Assembly: GCA_035653615.1 (NCBI GenBank)
Contig: DASRBN010000038.1
Location: forward strand, 62,001-126,000
Direction: 5' to 3'
DNA length: 64,000 bases
From: Ktedonobacteraceae bacterium
GTDB taxonomy: Bacteria; Chloroflexota; Ktedonobacteria; Ktedonobacterales; Ktedonobacteraceae
The stretch's first letter is position 1; each line of letters opens with the position of its first letter. The notes under the pieces are model-generated. The model was not told the origin of the DNA. It ran no database searches and saw nothing but the letters and a program-made list of their open reading frames with translations. This document shows, piece by piece, positions 1 to 8,770 of this stretch. The position numbers and the translations under genes are program-made.

Positions 1-1
1 C

Positions 2-868
2 GCCTTACGCCGCGCTATTGAAATGCGCCAGCTACGACGCCAGGTTAAAGAACAGCAACTGGCCCTGGAAATGTATGCCATGTCTCTCGAGCAAAAGGTG
101 CAGGAGCGCACTGCCGAACTCATGCGAGCTAACGCGGCAAAGGATGAATTTCTCAATGTTGTCTCGCATGAACTCAAAACTCCTCTAGCGAGCATGAAAG
201 GCATGATCCAGCTCTTGCACCGTCAATTTGTGCGCGAGGGTTCGGATAACCTGCGCAGTGTGGAGCTAATAGAGCGCTCTATCCATCGCATGGAAATGCT
301 GGTGAAGGATTTACTGGATATTTCTCTCATTGAGACGGACAAGCTTGTCCTGCGCACCCAGCGCAGCGATATATCCGCGCTCTGCCAGGATACACTGGAT
401 GAATTTATGGCAGGAACTCATCCAACGCCACTTCTCACACTGCAAGCTCCTGAAGAACCCATCAAAGTCGAGCTAGACGCTGATCGCATCGGCCAGGTGA
501 TCCTCAATTTGCTATCAAATGCGTACAAATATTCACCCCCAGGCTCTCCAATTGCTGTGATAGTTGAACAAAACGGAGATGTGTGCAGGATCTCTGTGCA
601 TGATAAGGGACTAGGAATACCGCCCGAGCAGCAAGCGCATATTTTTGACCGCTTTTATCGCGTCCCCGGCAATGAAGTACAAACAGGCTCGAATGTTGGA
701 TTAGGATTAGGCCTTTACATTTCAAACAAGATTGTGGAACAGCATGGCGGGCGCATCGACGTACAAAGTACTCCCGAAGAAGGCAGCACTTTTTCCATCG
801 TACTGCCCCTATCCATGTATACCGGGGATAGCAAGAACGGCTATCAGACGAGTTCCAGCAGCGTATAA
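2..868 (+). CDS. Sensor histidine kinase, C-terminal part (cut by window edge)
   Basis: The frame is open to the left edge, so the sensor part lies outside the window. What is visible is the transmitter core: a coiled-coil linker (around LEQKVQERTAEL), then a DHp domain with the phospho-accepting His in VVSHELKTPLASMKG (His49 counted from the ATG at 23), then an ATPase domain with N box NLLSNAYKYSPP, G1 box DKGLGIP, F box FDRFYR and G2 box GLGLGLYI. All boxes are intact, so it should autophosphorylate and pass phosphate to a response regulator. No regulator gene follows; the next gene is convergent. The linker form suggests a cytoplasmic GAF/PAS-type kinase, but this is inference. Confidence 0.93.
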   Translation, partial: ALRRAIEMRQLRRQVKEQQLALEMYAMSLEQKVQERTAELMRANAAKDEFLNVVSHELKTPLASMKGMIQLLHRQFVREGSDNLRSVELIERSIHRMEMLVKDLLDISLIETDKLVLRTQRSDISALCQDTLDEFMAGTHPTPLLTLQAPEEPIKVELDADRIGQVILNLLSNAYKYSPPGSPIAVIVEQNGDVCRISVHDKGLGIPPEQQAHIFDRFYRVPGNEVQTGSNVGLGLGLYISNKIVEQHGGRIDVQSTPEEGSTFSIVLPLSMYTGDSKNGYQTSSSSV

Positions 869-901
869 GTAACCAGGACCATACAAGAATCCAGGGCGAC
901 C

Positions 902-919
902 ACCAGGGTACGCCCTGGT
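902..919. terminator. Hairpin between convergent genes
   Basis: Seven-bp arms ACCAGGG / CCCTGGT around a TACG loop, lying between two convergent genes (ends at 868 and 925). It has no T-tract, so it may be a weak bidirectional terminator or only a repeat relic. Confidence 0.4.
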
Positions 920-924
920 AGCTC

Positions 925-1941
925 TCACATAATCGCCTTCATCAATTCTTCCGGCGTATTGCTGGCGCATCCCAGGCGACGCACGACCAGCGCGGCGGCG
1001 GCGTTGGAAAGGTAGGCAGCTTCGGCAAAGCTGGCGCCGGCAGTCAGGGCAAGCGTAAAGGTTGCGGCCACGGTATCGCCCGCCCCGTTGGTATCGACGA
1101 TTTCGCTGCCGTGATCCAGGTGATGCACAGGCAGATGTAGGGGAGGCCGGTCTACCATAAAGAGGCTCATACCCTCTGCTCCACGAGTGACCAGAACGCT
1201 CCGGGCATTGCTACCCTCTAGCAGTCGCTGCCCGGCTGCATTCAACTCAGCTTCGGAATTAATCGTCGTGCCCAGCGTGAGTTCGGCTTCGGGTTGATTG
1301 GGCGTGAGAGCGGTGGCGCCCTGGAAACGGAAGAGAGAACCATGCGAGTCAACCACCACCACTTTATTCAGTTCTCGCGCCAGGGGAATACAGCACTCAA
1401 TGATCTGCGGGCTGATGACGCCGTTTTCATAATCGGAAAGCATCACGGCATCCATCTGCGGCAATACTTGACGGATGTAGTCAATAATCGCGCTCCGGTG
1501 CGGTTCGCCCACTTCTGACGTATCGACGCGGTCGATACGCACGATATGCTGCTGCACAATCTGCGGACTACCGGCTATAATACGCGTCTTGGTTGAAGTC
1601 GGGCGCTGTGTATCGGTCAGCAGGCATTCCTGGTGCATGCCCAGTTCCTGAATGGCCCGGCGCAACCGCTGACCGGGCAAATCATCTCCAACAACACCGG
1701 CCAGGAAGACCTCTGCGCCAAGAGTGCAGGCATTCACAGCCACATTTGTTGCTCCCCCAGGCACAGTGCGTTCCTCGTTGAGTTCCAGTATCAGAACCGG
1801 GGCCTCACGAGCTATGCGTGTGGGCCTGCCGATCAGATATTCATCGGCGACCATATCTCCTATCACCAGCACACGCTTGCCCGCGAAATCCTCAACCAGC
1901 GAACGCAATCGCTTTCTGGCTATATGAAATTCAGCATCCAT
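925..1941 (-). CDS. HldE/RfaE-type sugar kinase (PfkB family)
   Basis: PfkB/ribokinase-fold kinase of the RfaE domain I type, which phosphorylates D-glycero-D-manno-heptose 7-phosphate at C1 in ADP-heptose synthesis. The N-terminus GKRVLVIGDMVADEYLIG followed by TRIAREAPV is typical of that family, and the C-terminal signature DTNGAGDT (from residue 283) contains the catalytic Asp289. At 338 residues it is the kinase half only; the nucleotidyltransferase half of bifunctional HldE is absent. It overlaps the upstream glycosyltransferase gene by 11 bp, so the two are translationally coupled. The exact sugar is uncertain because Chloroflexota mostly lack heptose LPS; a glycan precursor role is the safer reading. 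Confidence 0.85.
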   Translation of the reverse strand: MDAEFHIARKRLRSLVEDFAGKRVLVIGDMVADEYLIGRPTRIAREAPVLILELNEERTVPGGATNVAVNACTLGAEVFLAGVVGDDLPGQRLRRAIQELGMHQECLLTDTQRPTSTKTRIIAGSPQIVQQHIVRIDRVDTSEVGEPHRSAIIDYIRQVLPQMDAVMLSDYENGVISPQIIECCIPLARELNKVVVVDSHGSLFRFQGATALTPNQPEAELTLGTTINSEAELNAAGQRLLEGSNARSVLVTRGAEGMSLFMVDRPPLHLPVHHLDHGSEIVDTNGAGDTVAATFTLALTAGASFAEAAYLSNAAAALVVRRLGCASNTPEELMKAIM

Positions 1942-2707
1942 GCTTCCTACGACCTTTCAGTAAAATCAACGCGATGAAACGCGGTATTGCCAGCATACGC
2001 TGCCAGCGCCATGGCTCACGATAGAGACGATAGAGCCACTCGAGCCCCATGCGCTGCATGATGAGCGGCGCGCGGCGCTGGCGACCCGAAAGGAAATCAA
2101 ATGCTCCACCCACTCCCATGGCTACAGCCACGGGTAAGCGTTCAAGGTTACGATAAATCCAGAGGTCTTGCGCCGGAGCGCCATAGGCGACACATAGCAC
2201 ATCGGCCCTTGCTGCGCGTATACGTTCAATGATGGCATCTTCCTCGGACACAGCAGGTGAACCCGCGTAGGTGCCTGCTATCTCCAGGACCGGCGCAAGC
2301 TCTTGCAAACGCGCTGCCGCCAGCTCCGCAACGCCTGGAGCGGCGCCTAGCAAATAGAGGCGATACCCGGCCTTCGCGCAGCCCCTGGCCAGGGCTACCA
2401 GCGTATCGGTACCGGTAATACGTTCAGGGGTAGGACAACCTATATAGTGCGTAGCCCAAACAACACCTATACCATCGGCAATGACTAGCGCGGCAGAATT
2501 AATAGCTTTGCGGAAGAGTTTGTTGCGCTGCGCCGCCATCACAAATTCGGTGTTCACGGTAATGACTTGCCGGCATGACAATGTATTATTGCTGGCGCGG
2601 CGCAGGGCAATGAGCCGCTCAATAACATCGAGCGCTTGCTGCTGCGAAAGACGGTCTACCCGCACACCGAGAACATAGGTAGACGCGAGAGGAGTTTGTT
2701 CAGACAT
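1931..2707 (-). CDS. WecG/TagA/CpsF family glycosyltransferase
   Basis: 258 residues of the GT26 family, which transfers a sugar such as N-acetylmannosamine from a UDP donor to an undecaprenyl-diphosphate-linked acceptor on the inner membrane face. Recognisable blocks are ITGTDTL, ADVLCVAYGAPAQDLWI and the C-terminal VAMGVGGAFDFLSG with RAPLIMQRMGLEWLYRL. It sits 9 bp after the DUF503 gene and overlaps the sugar kinase gene, giving a three-gene leftward operon. Context suggests exopolysaccharide or wall-glycan assembly. The donor sugar cannot be told from sequence. Confidence 0.9.
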   Translation of the reverse strand: MSEQTPLASTYVLGVRVDRLSQQQALDVIERLIALRRASNNTLSCRQVITVNTEFVMAAQRNKLFRKAINSAALVIADGIGVVWATHYIGCPTPERITGTDTLVALARGCAKAGYRLYLLGAAPGVAELAAARLQELAPVLEIAGTYAGSPAVSEEDAIIERIRAARADVLCVAYGAPAQDLWIYRNLERLPVAVAMGVGGAFDFLSGRQRRAPLIMQRMGLEWLYRLYREPWRWQRMLAIPRFIALILLKGRRKHGC

Positions 2708-2716
2708 AAATGGAAG

Positions 2717-3007
2717 CTACCAATGAATGATTTCAGACTCGGCATCCGTTACCAGGATATCAGGTCGTGTCTCTTCTATATAACGCCGCACATGGCTCAA
2801 AATTTCGTCCGCGTGCTGGCTGCTATTGCTGATGCAGCTCACGCCAAGTTTAGCGATCTGCCAGCGATCCTGCTCATCGACCTCGGCAATCGCCACCTCA
2901 AATTGATTGCGCACCCGCGCCAGCACGGATTTGACAATCTGCCGTTTGTCTTTCAACGAATGGCACATGGGCAGGTGCAATGTGATTTGACTGACGCCGA
3001 CTATCAT
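2717..3007 (-). CDS. DUF503 (YlxP-like) family protein
   Basis: 96-residue protein beginning MIVGVSQITLHLPMCHSLKDK, with the family hallmark HSLKDKRQIVKSVLARVRN. In many Gram-positive bacteria members lie next to rbfA and infB, so a ribosome- or RNA-linked role has been guessed, but no function is established. The frame extends 34 codons further upstream, but that extension is translated from the palindromic repeat at 3056-3139, so the ATG at 3007 is chosen. The ribosome binding site is weak. It heads the operon with the two glycan genes. Confidence 0.85.
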   Translation of the reverse strand: MIVGVSQITLHLPMCHSLKDKRQIVKSVLARVRNQFEVAIAEVDEQDRWQIAKLGVSCISNSSQHADEILSHVRRYIEETRPDILVTDAESEIIHW

Positions 3008-3055
3008 GTTGATAGTATAGAGCAAGGACGGATGAAGTTGCAAACGGGATGCCTT

Positions 3056-3139
3056 CTTTGGTAGGGATTCTTCGCTGCGCTCAGAATGACATGTCCCGGG
3101 ACATGTCATTCTGAGCGCAGCGAAGAATCCCTACCAAAG
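3056..3139. repeat. Perfect 84-bp palindrome, repeat family A
   Basis: Two 42-bp arms meet at CCCGGG with no mismatch. The core is ATTCTTCGCTGCGCTCAGAA followed by TGACATG. Copies or variants recur at 13310-13395, 29654-29763, 29863-29987 and about 32655-32682. It lies between divergent genes and would form a long hairpin in RNA. The element resembles the miniature palindromes scattered through Ktedonobacterial genomes (recollection, not searched). Confidence 0.9.
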
Positions 3140-3188
3140 TCCTGTGTAATCATCTTTCCTTTGCAATCTCGACGCATCTGTACGACTC

Positions 3189-3197
3189 TGGTACAAT
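3189..3197 (+). promoter_or_regulatory. Extended -10 promoter of upp
   Basis: TGGTACAAT is an extended -10 (TGn plus TACAAT) 33 bp before the upp start, with a poor -35 (TCGACG, 3169-3174) at 17 bp. The same nonamer recurs at 36933 and 59155, each upstream of a gene. AAGGAG then precedes the upp ATG. Confidence 0.5.
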
Positions 3198-3230
3198 GTG
3201 TAAAAGATATGGTACAAAGGAGAAGCTCTC

Positions 3231-3944
3231 ATGGCTGAAACAGATACATCAACCGGCGGGAAACCGGCCCTGCCGATGCAGGGAGTGCCGCAACCCTCAA
3301 GAGACGAGGTATTGGGCCTGCCTCGCGTTCACATATCCACCCACCCTGTGATGGCACACAAAATGACCGCGCTGCGCGATAAGAATACACCGCCGCCTGA
3401 GTTTTACCGCCTGGTGAAGGAGATCGGCGCATTGCTGGCTTATGAGGCAACCGCGAACCTGGCACTGGAGCCTGTGGCTATCGAGACCCCTCTGGAGCCG
3501 ATGGTTGGTCAGCGGCTGGCAGGTGGCATCGGCGTGACTCCCATCCTGCGCGCGGGGCTGGGACTGGCAGAGGCTTTCCGCGAAGTCATTCCCGATGTAC
3601 AGATCTGGCACCTGGGTCTGAGGCGCGACGAGAACACACTGCAGGCGATGGAATACTACAACCAGCTTCCTCATCGTGTAGACCTGCAGGTTTGCTATGC
3701 CGTCGATCCGATGCTGGCAACCGGCGGCTCGGCCATCGATGCCATCAATATTCTCAAACGGCGCGGCATCCCTCGCCTCTCTTATGTCGGTATCATAGCG
3801 GCGCCCTACGGTCTGCTCAAGCTGTCCCAGACGCATCCTGACATCGATATTTATATAGCAGCGCTGGACGAGAGCCTTAATGATCGCGGCTACATCATGC
3901 CAGGCCTGGGCGACGCGGGAGATCGCCAGTTCGGCACATTTTGA
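3231..3944 (+). CDS. upp: Uracil phosphoribosyltransferase
   Basis: Converts uracil and PRPP to UMP in pyrimidine salvage. The PRPP-binding loop DPMLATGGSA is at residues 159-168, and the family blocks VHISTHPVMAHKMTALRD, TPILRAGLGL and the C-terminal YIMPGLGDAGDRQFGT are present. It has 237 residues; usual length is about 208, the excess being a roughly 30-residue polar, proline-bearing N-terminal extension. The start is supported by AAGGAG 8 bp upstream, so the extension is probably real. It stands alone downstream of its own promoter. Confidence 0.97.
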   Translation: MAETDTSTGGKPALPMQGVPQPSRDEVLGLPRVHISTHPVMAHKMTALRDKNTPPPEFYRLVKEIGALLAYEATANLALEPVAIETPLEPMVGQRLAGGIGVTPILRAGLGLAEAFREVIPDVQIWHLGLRRDENTLQAMEYYNQLPHRVDLQVCYAVDPMLATGGSAIDAINILKRRGIPRLSYVGIIAAPYGLLKLSQTHPDIDIYIAALDESLNDRGYIMPGLGDAGDRQFGTF

Positions 3945-3981
3945 GCCGCCTTATCATTCAAACCAGAAGAACAGATAGATA

Positions 3982-4500
3982 ATGCCAATTCCATATATAC
4001 CCGATCCCAATACCGGCGACAACCAGGAGCCGGAAGAATATAGAGCGTACCAGGAGCCAGAAGCACCTGCTTTCGATCCCCTGACAACAGAAGAACCCGA
4101 ACTACCGGTACCTATAGAGGATGAGCCACCTTTACCTGTCTCACTTGAAACACAGTTGCCACCGGAGGCGCGGAGTGAGGCCAACGGCGGCCCGCTGGGC
4201 TGCTGCCTTGGTGTAACCATTGGCCTGTTTTTTAGTGTTTTCATTGGCGTCGTCGGCTTCGGCGGCGACCTGGCCTATGTCCTGAGTTTTGTGCTGCCCT
4301 TTAACGCGCTTACCGATATTCGCATCGCCACAGGTGTAATCGCAGTGATAGGTGCGGTGCTGTGTGGCTATTTTGGTTGGAGAATCGGCAAAAGTATTTA
4401 CCGCGAGTACGAGCCGCCCGTTATAAAAGAGAGAAACAAAAAACGCAAGGCGAGACCAAACGCAAAAAAGCCCAAGTTGGATCCGTACAAAAATTTCTAA
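3982..4500 (+). CDS. Membrane protein with acidic, proline-rich N-terminus
   Basis: 172 residues, not assigned to a family. The first 65 residues are rich in Pro and Glu (TTEEPELPVPIEDEPPLPV); two hydrophobic segments follow at about residues 72-92 and 115-135, and the tail is strongly basic (KERNKKRKARPNAKKPK). A basic tail after a membrane hairpin suggests both ends are cytoplasmic. It lies 37 bp after upp and 12 bp before the M55 peptidase gene, so it may be co-transcribed with both. Confidence 0.7.
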   Translation: MPIPYIPDPNTGDNQEPEEYRAYQEPEAPAFDPLTTEEPELPVPIEDEPPLPVSLETQLPPEARSEANGGPLGCCLGVTIGLFFSVFIGVVGFGGDLAYVLSFVLPFNALTDIRIATGVIAVIGAVLCGYFGWRIGKSIYREYEPPVIKERNKKRKARPNAKKPKLDPYKNF

Positions 4501-4512
4501 GAGGGGAAATGC

Positions 4513-5331
4513 ATGCGTGTCGTTATTTTCTGCGATATGGAAGGAATCTCCTGTATCGAGACCTGGGAGCAAGTTTCAGCCGGGAAACCATTCTACGAAG
4601 AGAGCCGCAAACTCTATACCGATGAGATGAATGCGGCCGTGCGCGGTGCTCGCGCTGCTGGTGCCAGCGATATCACGGTAGTCGATTGTCATGGCGCGGG
4701 AGGCGCATACAGTTTCAAGAGCTTTCTACCGGACCGCCTGGAATCGGGCGCGCAATACGTCTTTGGCTATCCCTGGGCGCGTTATATCCAGCCTTTCGAG
4801 CAGGGCTGCGACGCTATTCTATTCGTTGGCGCGCACGCCATGGCCGGTACGCCCGATGGCGTCCTCTGCCACACCGTCTCCTCAGAGTCCTGGTACAACG
4901 CCTGGATCAACGACACGCTGGTCGGCGAAAGCGGCATACTGGCAGCGGTAGCCGGTTGCTGGGACGTACCCGCCATCTTCGTTTCCGGGGACGAGGCCAC
5001 CTGTCGCGAGGTAACGGCGCTGCTCGGCGAAGGCGTTGTGACGGCACCCGTCAAGACAGGTCTGGGCCGTTTCTCGTCGCGCAACATGGCCCCCAGAGAT
5101 GCCTGTTCTTTAATCGAAATGCGCACCGCCCAGGCCATCAGCATGAAGCAACACTGGCCCGCGCCTTATAAGCCCCAGGGTCCGGTGACGTTTCGGGTCG
5201 AACTGGCTACACCCGATAGAGTCAATGATTTTGTGGGGAGAACCGGCGTGGTAGTTGAGGGGCCACGCACGGTTTCTTCGACGGGGGAGAATTTCTGGCA
5301 GGCCTGGGATCAGTTCTGGTACCGGAATTAG
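4513..5331 (+). CDS. M55 family D-aminopeptidase (DppA-like)
   Basis: 272-residue zinc peptidase that removes N-terminal D-amino acids from peptides, acting on peptidoglycan-derived D-Ala peptides in the DppA case. The family zinc ligands are visible: Asp8 and Glu10 in FCDMEGIS, His60 in VVDCHGAGG, His108 in VGAHAMAG and Glu139 in LVGESG. The proposed nucleophile is His120 in LCHTVSS. GAGGGGAAA gives a strong ribosome site. No dipeptide permease is nearby, unlike the Bacillus dpp operon. Start and family are secure; the substrate is inferred. Confidence 0.93.
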   Translation: MRVVIFCDMEGISCIETWEQVSAGKPFYEESRKLYTDEMNAAVRGARAAGASDITVVDCHGAGGAYSFKSFLPDRLESGAQYVFGYPWARYIQPFEQGCDAILFVGAHAMAGTPDGVLCHTVSSESWYNAWINDTLVGESGILAAVAGCWDVPAIFVSGDEATCREVTALLGEGVVTAPVKTGLGRFSSRNMAPRDACSLIEMRTAQAISMKQHWPAPYKPQGPVTFRVELATPDRVNDFVGRTGVVVEGPRTVSSTGENFWQAWDQFWYRN

Positions 5332-5724
5332 GTTTCACCGACACTATCAATCGGCCTGTAGAGCCAATTCACAAACACATACCAGGTATCTTTCAGTAGA
5401 ATACAGCAGTCTTTTGCTCCATTTTACAGCAGGGCTTTTCGCATTTGCTAAGGATGGGTTTTGTGAAAGAAGAGTCAGACTTCATCAGATACTTGCATAG
5501 ATGCTTGTGCTTCCGATCCACTATGTGAAGCGGCCCGGCGCTCAAGCGTTAATCCCTTGGCGGGTGCCGGTAAAATGTAGGTTTTTACCCAGGACAAATG
5601 TGGAAAAGACCATAGAAGTGAACTCGATTGTCAGGTATCATATCGATCAAGAACGAATGGCCCGCTTGCCACTAGAGCCGGGCGGTTCCAGGCAGGAACA
5701 AATCACAAGAAAGGTCGTATTCTC
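5332..5724. other. 393-bp gap with no gene recognised
   Basis: Short frames exist here but show no conserved motif, no convincing ribosome site and no family resemblance. I see no repeat family member or strong terminator. It probably holds the promoter of the following membrane protein gene. Confidence 0.5.
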
Positions 5725-6507
5725 ATGATTCGATTACTCATTCTCTTACTGACCAGGCGTTGGGGCCTGATCGTGTGCGGCGTCATTCTAGTTATCGCCG
5801 GACTGATCTGGGGAGCAGTGGGGTCGCACCAGGTTACTTACGAAACCAGCCAGCCAAACACTAACTATCATATCGGCAGTGGCTCGGAGACGGGCAACAT
5901 TTACATCAATGCCGATGGGTCCTCGGACTACTTCGTTGCGCTCAACGGAAGTTTTGGCCGGTCGGTCGCCCAGAGCGACATCGATAACTCCACCGCGATC
6001 AGCTTTGTTGCTCGCACAGACACAACCAGTGTCGATCTGAATGTAAACGGCACAACCGTCAATGAGGCCCATCAGATTGAAAAGCTGGTCTTTTACGATA
6101 GCAGCGGCAACGTGCTGGGAACCTATACCACGAGCGAGTACCTTGCCAACCCGAATGGGTTTTATGACAACGAATGGTTGAAATCGATCTGGTTGATCAT
6201 CGCCGGCGCGATTCTGGGTGTTCTTGGACTGGTCTTGCCCATGTTCAGGAAGCGACCGCAGGTAGCAAGCCCGGTCTTTACCGGAGCTGTTGGCGCACAG
6301 CCCGCTCAACCCTACTCGCCGTATCAAGCACCAACTGTTTATGGGCAGCCTTATCAGGGACCGCAGGCGGCGCCTGATCCATACGGACAGGCCTACCAGG
6401 GGCCGCAGCAGTATCCACAACAATACCCACAGGCCACGCAATATCCATCACAGCAGCCGGGCAACCAGCCGGGATATAATCCTTACCAGCAACCGCCTCA
6501 GGGGTGA
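5725..6507 (+). CDS. Two-helix membrane protein with Tyr/Gln/Pro-rich tail
   Basis: 260 residues, family unknown. A first membrane helix (about residues 8-30), an external domain of about 120 mostly beta-forming, Ser/Thr/Asn-rich residues, and a second helix (about 152-172) give an outside-facing loop with both ends cytoplasmic. The last 80 residues are low complexity with repeated YGQPYQGPQ and YPQQYPQ units, the kind of tail used for polymer-like self-association or recruitment. AGAAAGG precedes the ATG. Function unknown; the tail makes a cell-surface or septal scaffolding role conceivable only. Confidence 0.75.
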   Translation: MIRLLILLLTRRWGLIVCGVILVIAGLIWGAVGSHQVTYETSQPNTNYHIGSGSETGNIYINADGSSDYFVALNGSFGRSVAQSDIDNSTAISFVARTDTTSVDLNVNGTTVNEAHQIEKLVFYDSSGNVLGTYTTSEYLANPNGFYDNEWLKSIWLIIAGAILGVLGLVLPMFRKRPQVASPVFTGAVGAQPAQPYSPYQAPTVYGQPYQGPQAAPDPYGQAYQGPQQYPQQYPQATQYPSQQPGNQPGYNPYQQPPQG

Positions 6508-6652
6508 GAGCGCGGGCAGGAATTTGAGAGTTCTGTTTTGTCTCTAAAGTCCTAAGTACAATCAGATAACGCCTGTGAGATTTTATGCGGGCGGTTTACC
6601 TGTAGATGTGGGCGAGTTTTCATTCGTAGGGAATGCCTGATTGTAGTTGGAA

Positions 6653-6699
6653 CCCATATACGTATGAAGTTAAAAACTTCACTCTCATACGTATATGGG
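6653..6699. repeat. Nested hairpin between convergent genes
   Basis: Fifteen-bp perfect arms CCCATATACGTATGA / TCATACGTATATGGG flank a 17-nt loop that itself contains AGTT-AAA-AACT. It lies between the end of the rightward gene (6507) and the leftward WD40 gene end (6735) and may terminate both, though it lacks a T-tract. Confidence 0.6.
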
Positions 6700-6734
6700 C
6701 ATTTGGAATCCTTACGCCTAAGTTTTAAAAGTAA

Positions 6735-7787
6735 CTAATCGGTTGACCATACTTGTACAATTCCACTGCTAAAACCAGCGGCGATGCGAGTACCATCCGG
6801 TGACCAGGCCACGGATAAAACCTGACCTGATTCTACAAACGAATTGCCTAGATCAAGAATAGCAACATCCTCTCCTGTCGTAGAATCATACACCTTCAAG
6901 GCCTCTGCTGACATACTTCCAATAACGATATAAGAGGCATCAGGCGACCAGCTTATTGCATACGTTCTGAATGGACTGTTATCGCAAAGTACGACATTGC
7001 CTCCCGTATTCGCATCCCAAATCTGTACTGTTGAATTTTTTCTGAGCAATCCATCCTCTTCAGCAGCATTAACCCTATCACTCCCGGAAGCAATTCTTTT
7101 GCTATCAAATGACCAGCATAGTGTGATGACTGTATTGGAATGGCCACGATACATGAGTACGTCGTTTCCCGTAATTGCGCTCCAAACTCTTACGGTCTTA
7201 TCATCACTACCAGAAGCGATATATTTACTATCAGGTGACCATGATACTGCTTCTACCGGACCAGCATGTCGTTTATACACAACAGAGGTATCTCCAGTGA
7301 AAGCATTCCATATTCGTACTGTCTTGTCCTCACTTCCTGACACGATTTGAGTGCTATCTGGCGCCCATCCTACTGACCAGACGATACCAGTATGACCGAA
7401 ATATGTCAATATTTCGTGGCCGGTATTGGCATTCCATATTTTTCCACAGTTATTTTCAGTGCCAGCAGCAATATACTCACCATCAGGTGACCAGGCCATT
7501 GTCACTACAGAGTCAGATTTGGTAGAGAGAGTCAAAATATGTGAACCATTAGTAGGATTCCATATCTGTACTGTACCATCATATCCACCGAAAGCGATTT
7601 TGCTACTATCAGGTGACCATGCTAAGGCCCTTACACCGCTCTGATGACCAGGGTAGGTTATAAGTTTTCCACCACTCCTCCTGCCCCATATCTTTATGGA
7701 TCGAGCTAAATGAGCTCGGGCTTTATTATCTCGGTAAGCTAGACTCCATAAGGACCCATCTTCGTCTTGTATAGAATAATTTTCCAT
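6735..7787 (-). CDS. WD40-repeat beta-propeller protein
   Basis: 350 residues made almost entirely of WD40 repeats, about seven blades, with cores such as ALAWSPDSSKIAFGGYDG, VGWAPDSTQIVSGSEDK and VSWSPDSKYIASGSDDK ending in VRIWN/VRVWS. There is no signal peptide, membrane segment, kinase, caspase or NTPase domain attached, so it is a free cytoplasmic propeller, presumably a protein-binding scaffold. GGGAGG sits 6 bp before the ATG at 7787, which favours it over a TTG two codons earlier. The gene is AT-richer than its neighbours, suggesting recent acquisition. Blade-to-blade identity is high, as expected for recently amplified repeats. Confidence 0.92.
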   Translation of the reverse strand: MENYSIQDEDGSLWSLAYRDNKARAHLARSIKIWGRRSGGKLITYPGHQSGVRALAWSPDSSKIAFGGYDGTVQIWNPTNGSHILTLSTKSDSVVTMAWSPDGEYIAAGTENNCGKIWNANTGHEILTYFGHTGIVWSVGWAPDSTQIVSGSEDKTVRIWNAFTGDTSVVYKRHAGPVEAVSWSPDSKYIASGSDDKTVRVWSAITGNDVLMYRGHSNTVITLCWSFDSKRIASGSDRVNAAEEDGLLRKNSTVQIWDANTGGNVVLCDNSPFRTYAISWSPDASYIVIGSMSAEALKVYDSTTGEDVAILDLGNSFVESGQVLSVAWSPDGTRIAAGFSSGIVQVWSTD

Positions 7788-8108
7788 ATTCAACCTCCCA
7801 TGATAATAAACTCTCGTTCATTAAAAAACAACCATGCAGAAGATAATTGCTATCTCGTTGTTCTTCATCTCAAACCCTGCATTTTATTTCATCATTATAC
7901 CATTTTAAGTCACAACCCAGGTGAATAGCGCGGTTTTATTAACTGAGGGTAATTGAGCAAAGTGCGCATAATTTCATGATTTCCGCCTTCTGGATTTCAT
8001 TCGGTTCTGTATTCTAATTTCTTTATGTGTTTTTAATTTACTTCCTCATCAATATCATTTATGCTCGCTATGCTATTTTACGCCAGCAATTGAATAAGAG
8101 GAGGTTAC
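7788..8108. other. AT-rich divergent intergenic region
   Basis: 321 bp of markedly AT-rich sequence between divergent genes. It must contain the promoters for the WD40 gene (left) and the secreted protein (right). TATGCT near 8069 is a possible -10 for the rightward gene, and AGGAGG at about 8099-8104 is its ribosome site. No gene or repeat is seen. Confidence 0.5.
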
Positions 8109-8717
8109 ATGACCAAAAACACCAGTACCCCTTTGCCGGGAGAAAGAAAAGCGCATAGTTTACTGATCAGTTTTCCTCTAGCACTTGTCATTTTTATGTT
8201 TGTACTAGGAACTATTATCAGTATATTTGCTCCAGTTGCTCACGCTGGCTCATTAACTGATGTAGGAAGGCATTCTGGCTGAACTATTTTATATGACGGG
8301 AAGTATTTCTCTGTACGATCGCACCAGAAACTCAATATCCCAAATGGTATACCTGGTACCATCCCGTGCATTGGAGTATCTATATGGGATCAGAATTACG
8401 CTCCCCATGAGATTAAAGCGACCATGGATCTCACAAACAACTGCTCCGGCGGCCTTACAAACACCTATTGGAGTGTTTACACAGTAATTACCTGTGGTCC
8501 TGGTCAAATTCCAGGTCCTGGTGGTAAAGGGGGTCCTATTATTTTAACCAAGGGACAAAGCGTAACAGTTTTTCAGGAAGAAGGAACTGTTACTTGCCTT
8601 CATGATGGGATTCCTGTTTCTTGGAGTGCAACTACTAATGGAAGTGCAGATGGTAATATTTCAGGCACCCAAGATGTTGGCGTCGGTAGTGGCTCCACGA
8701 CTATAGATGGTTTCTGA
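8109..8717 (+). pseudogene. Secreted small protein gene interrupted by in-frame TGA
   Basis: From an ATG with a strong AGGAGG site the frame encodes a signal peptide (basic start, hydrophobic stretch LLISFPLALVIFMFVLGTII, then APVAHAG cleavage region) and stops at TGA 8280-8282. The very same frame stays open from there to 8717 and continues as a plausible extracellular domain (TILYDGKYFSV through GTQDVGVGSGSTTIDGF), rich in Gly, Thr and Asn with four Cys. Reading the TGA as Trp would give one 202-residue secreted protein. I infer a nonsense mutation (TGG to TGA) or a sequencing error. The family of the mature domain is not recognised. Confidence 0.65.
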
Positions 8718-8770
8718 TTACAAAGTAATGTATCCAACTTATCTTTGAATAAGTAAACATAATACTAGCG

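Noticed and set aside
5501-5728. 75-codon frame before the membrane protein gene
   Set aside because: No family resemblance or ribosome site, and it overlaps the well-supported start at 5725.
8280-8282. TGA as selenocysteine or recoded Trp
   Set aside because: No stable SECIS-like hairpin directly after the codon, and other genes in the window end normally at TGA, so recoding is not supported.
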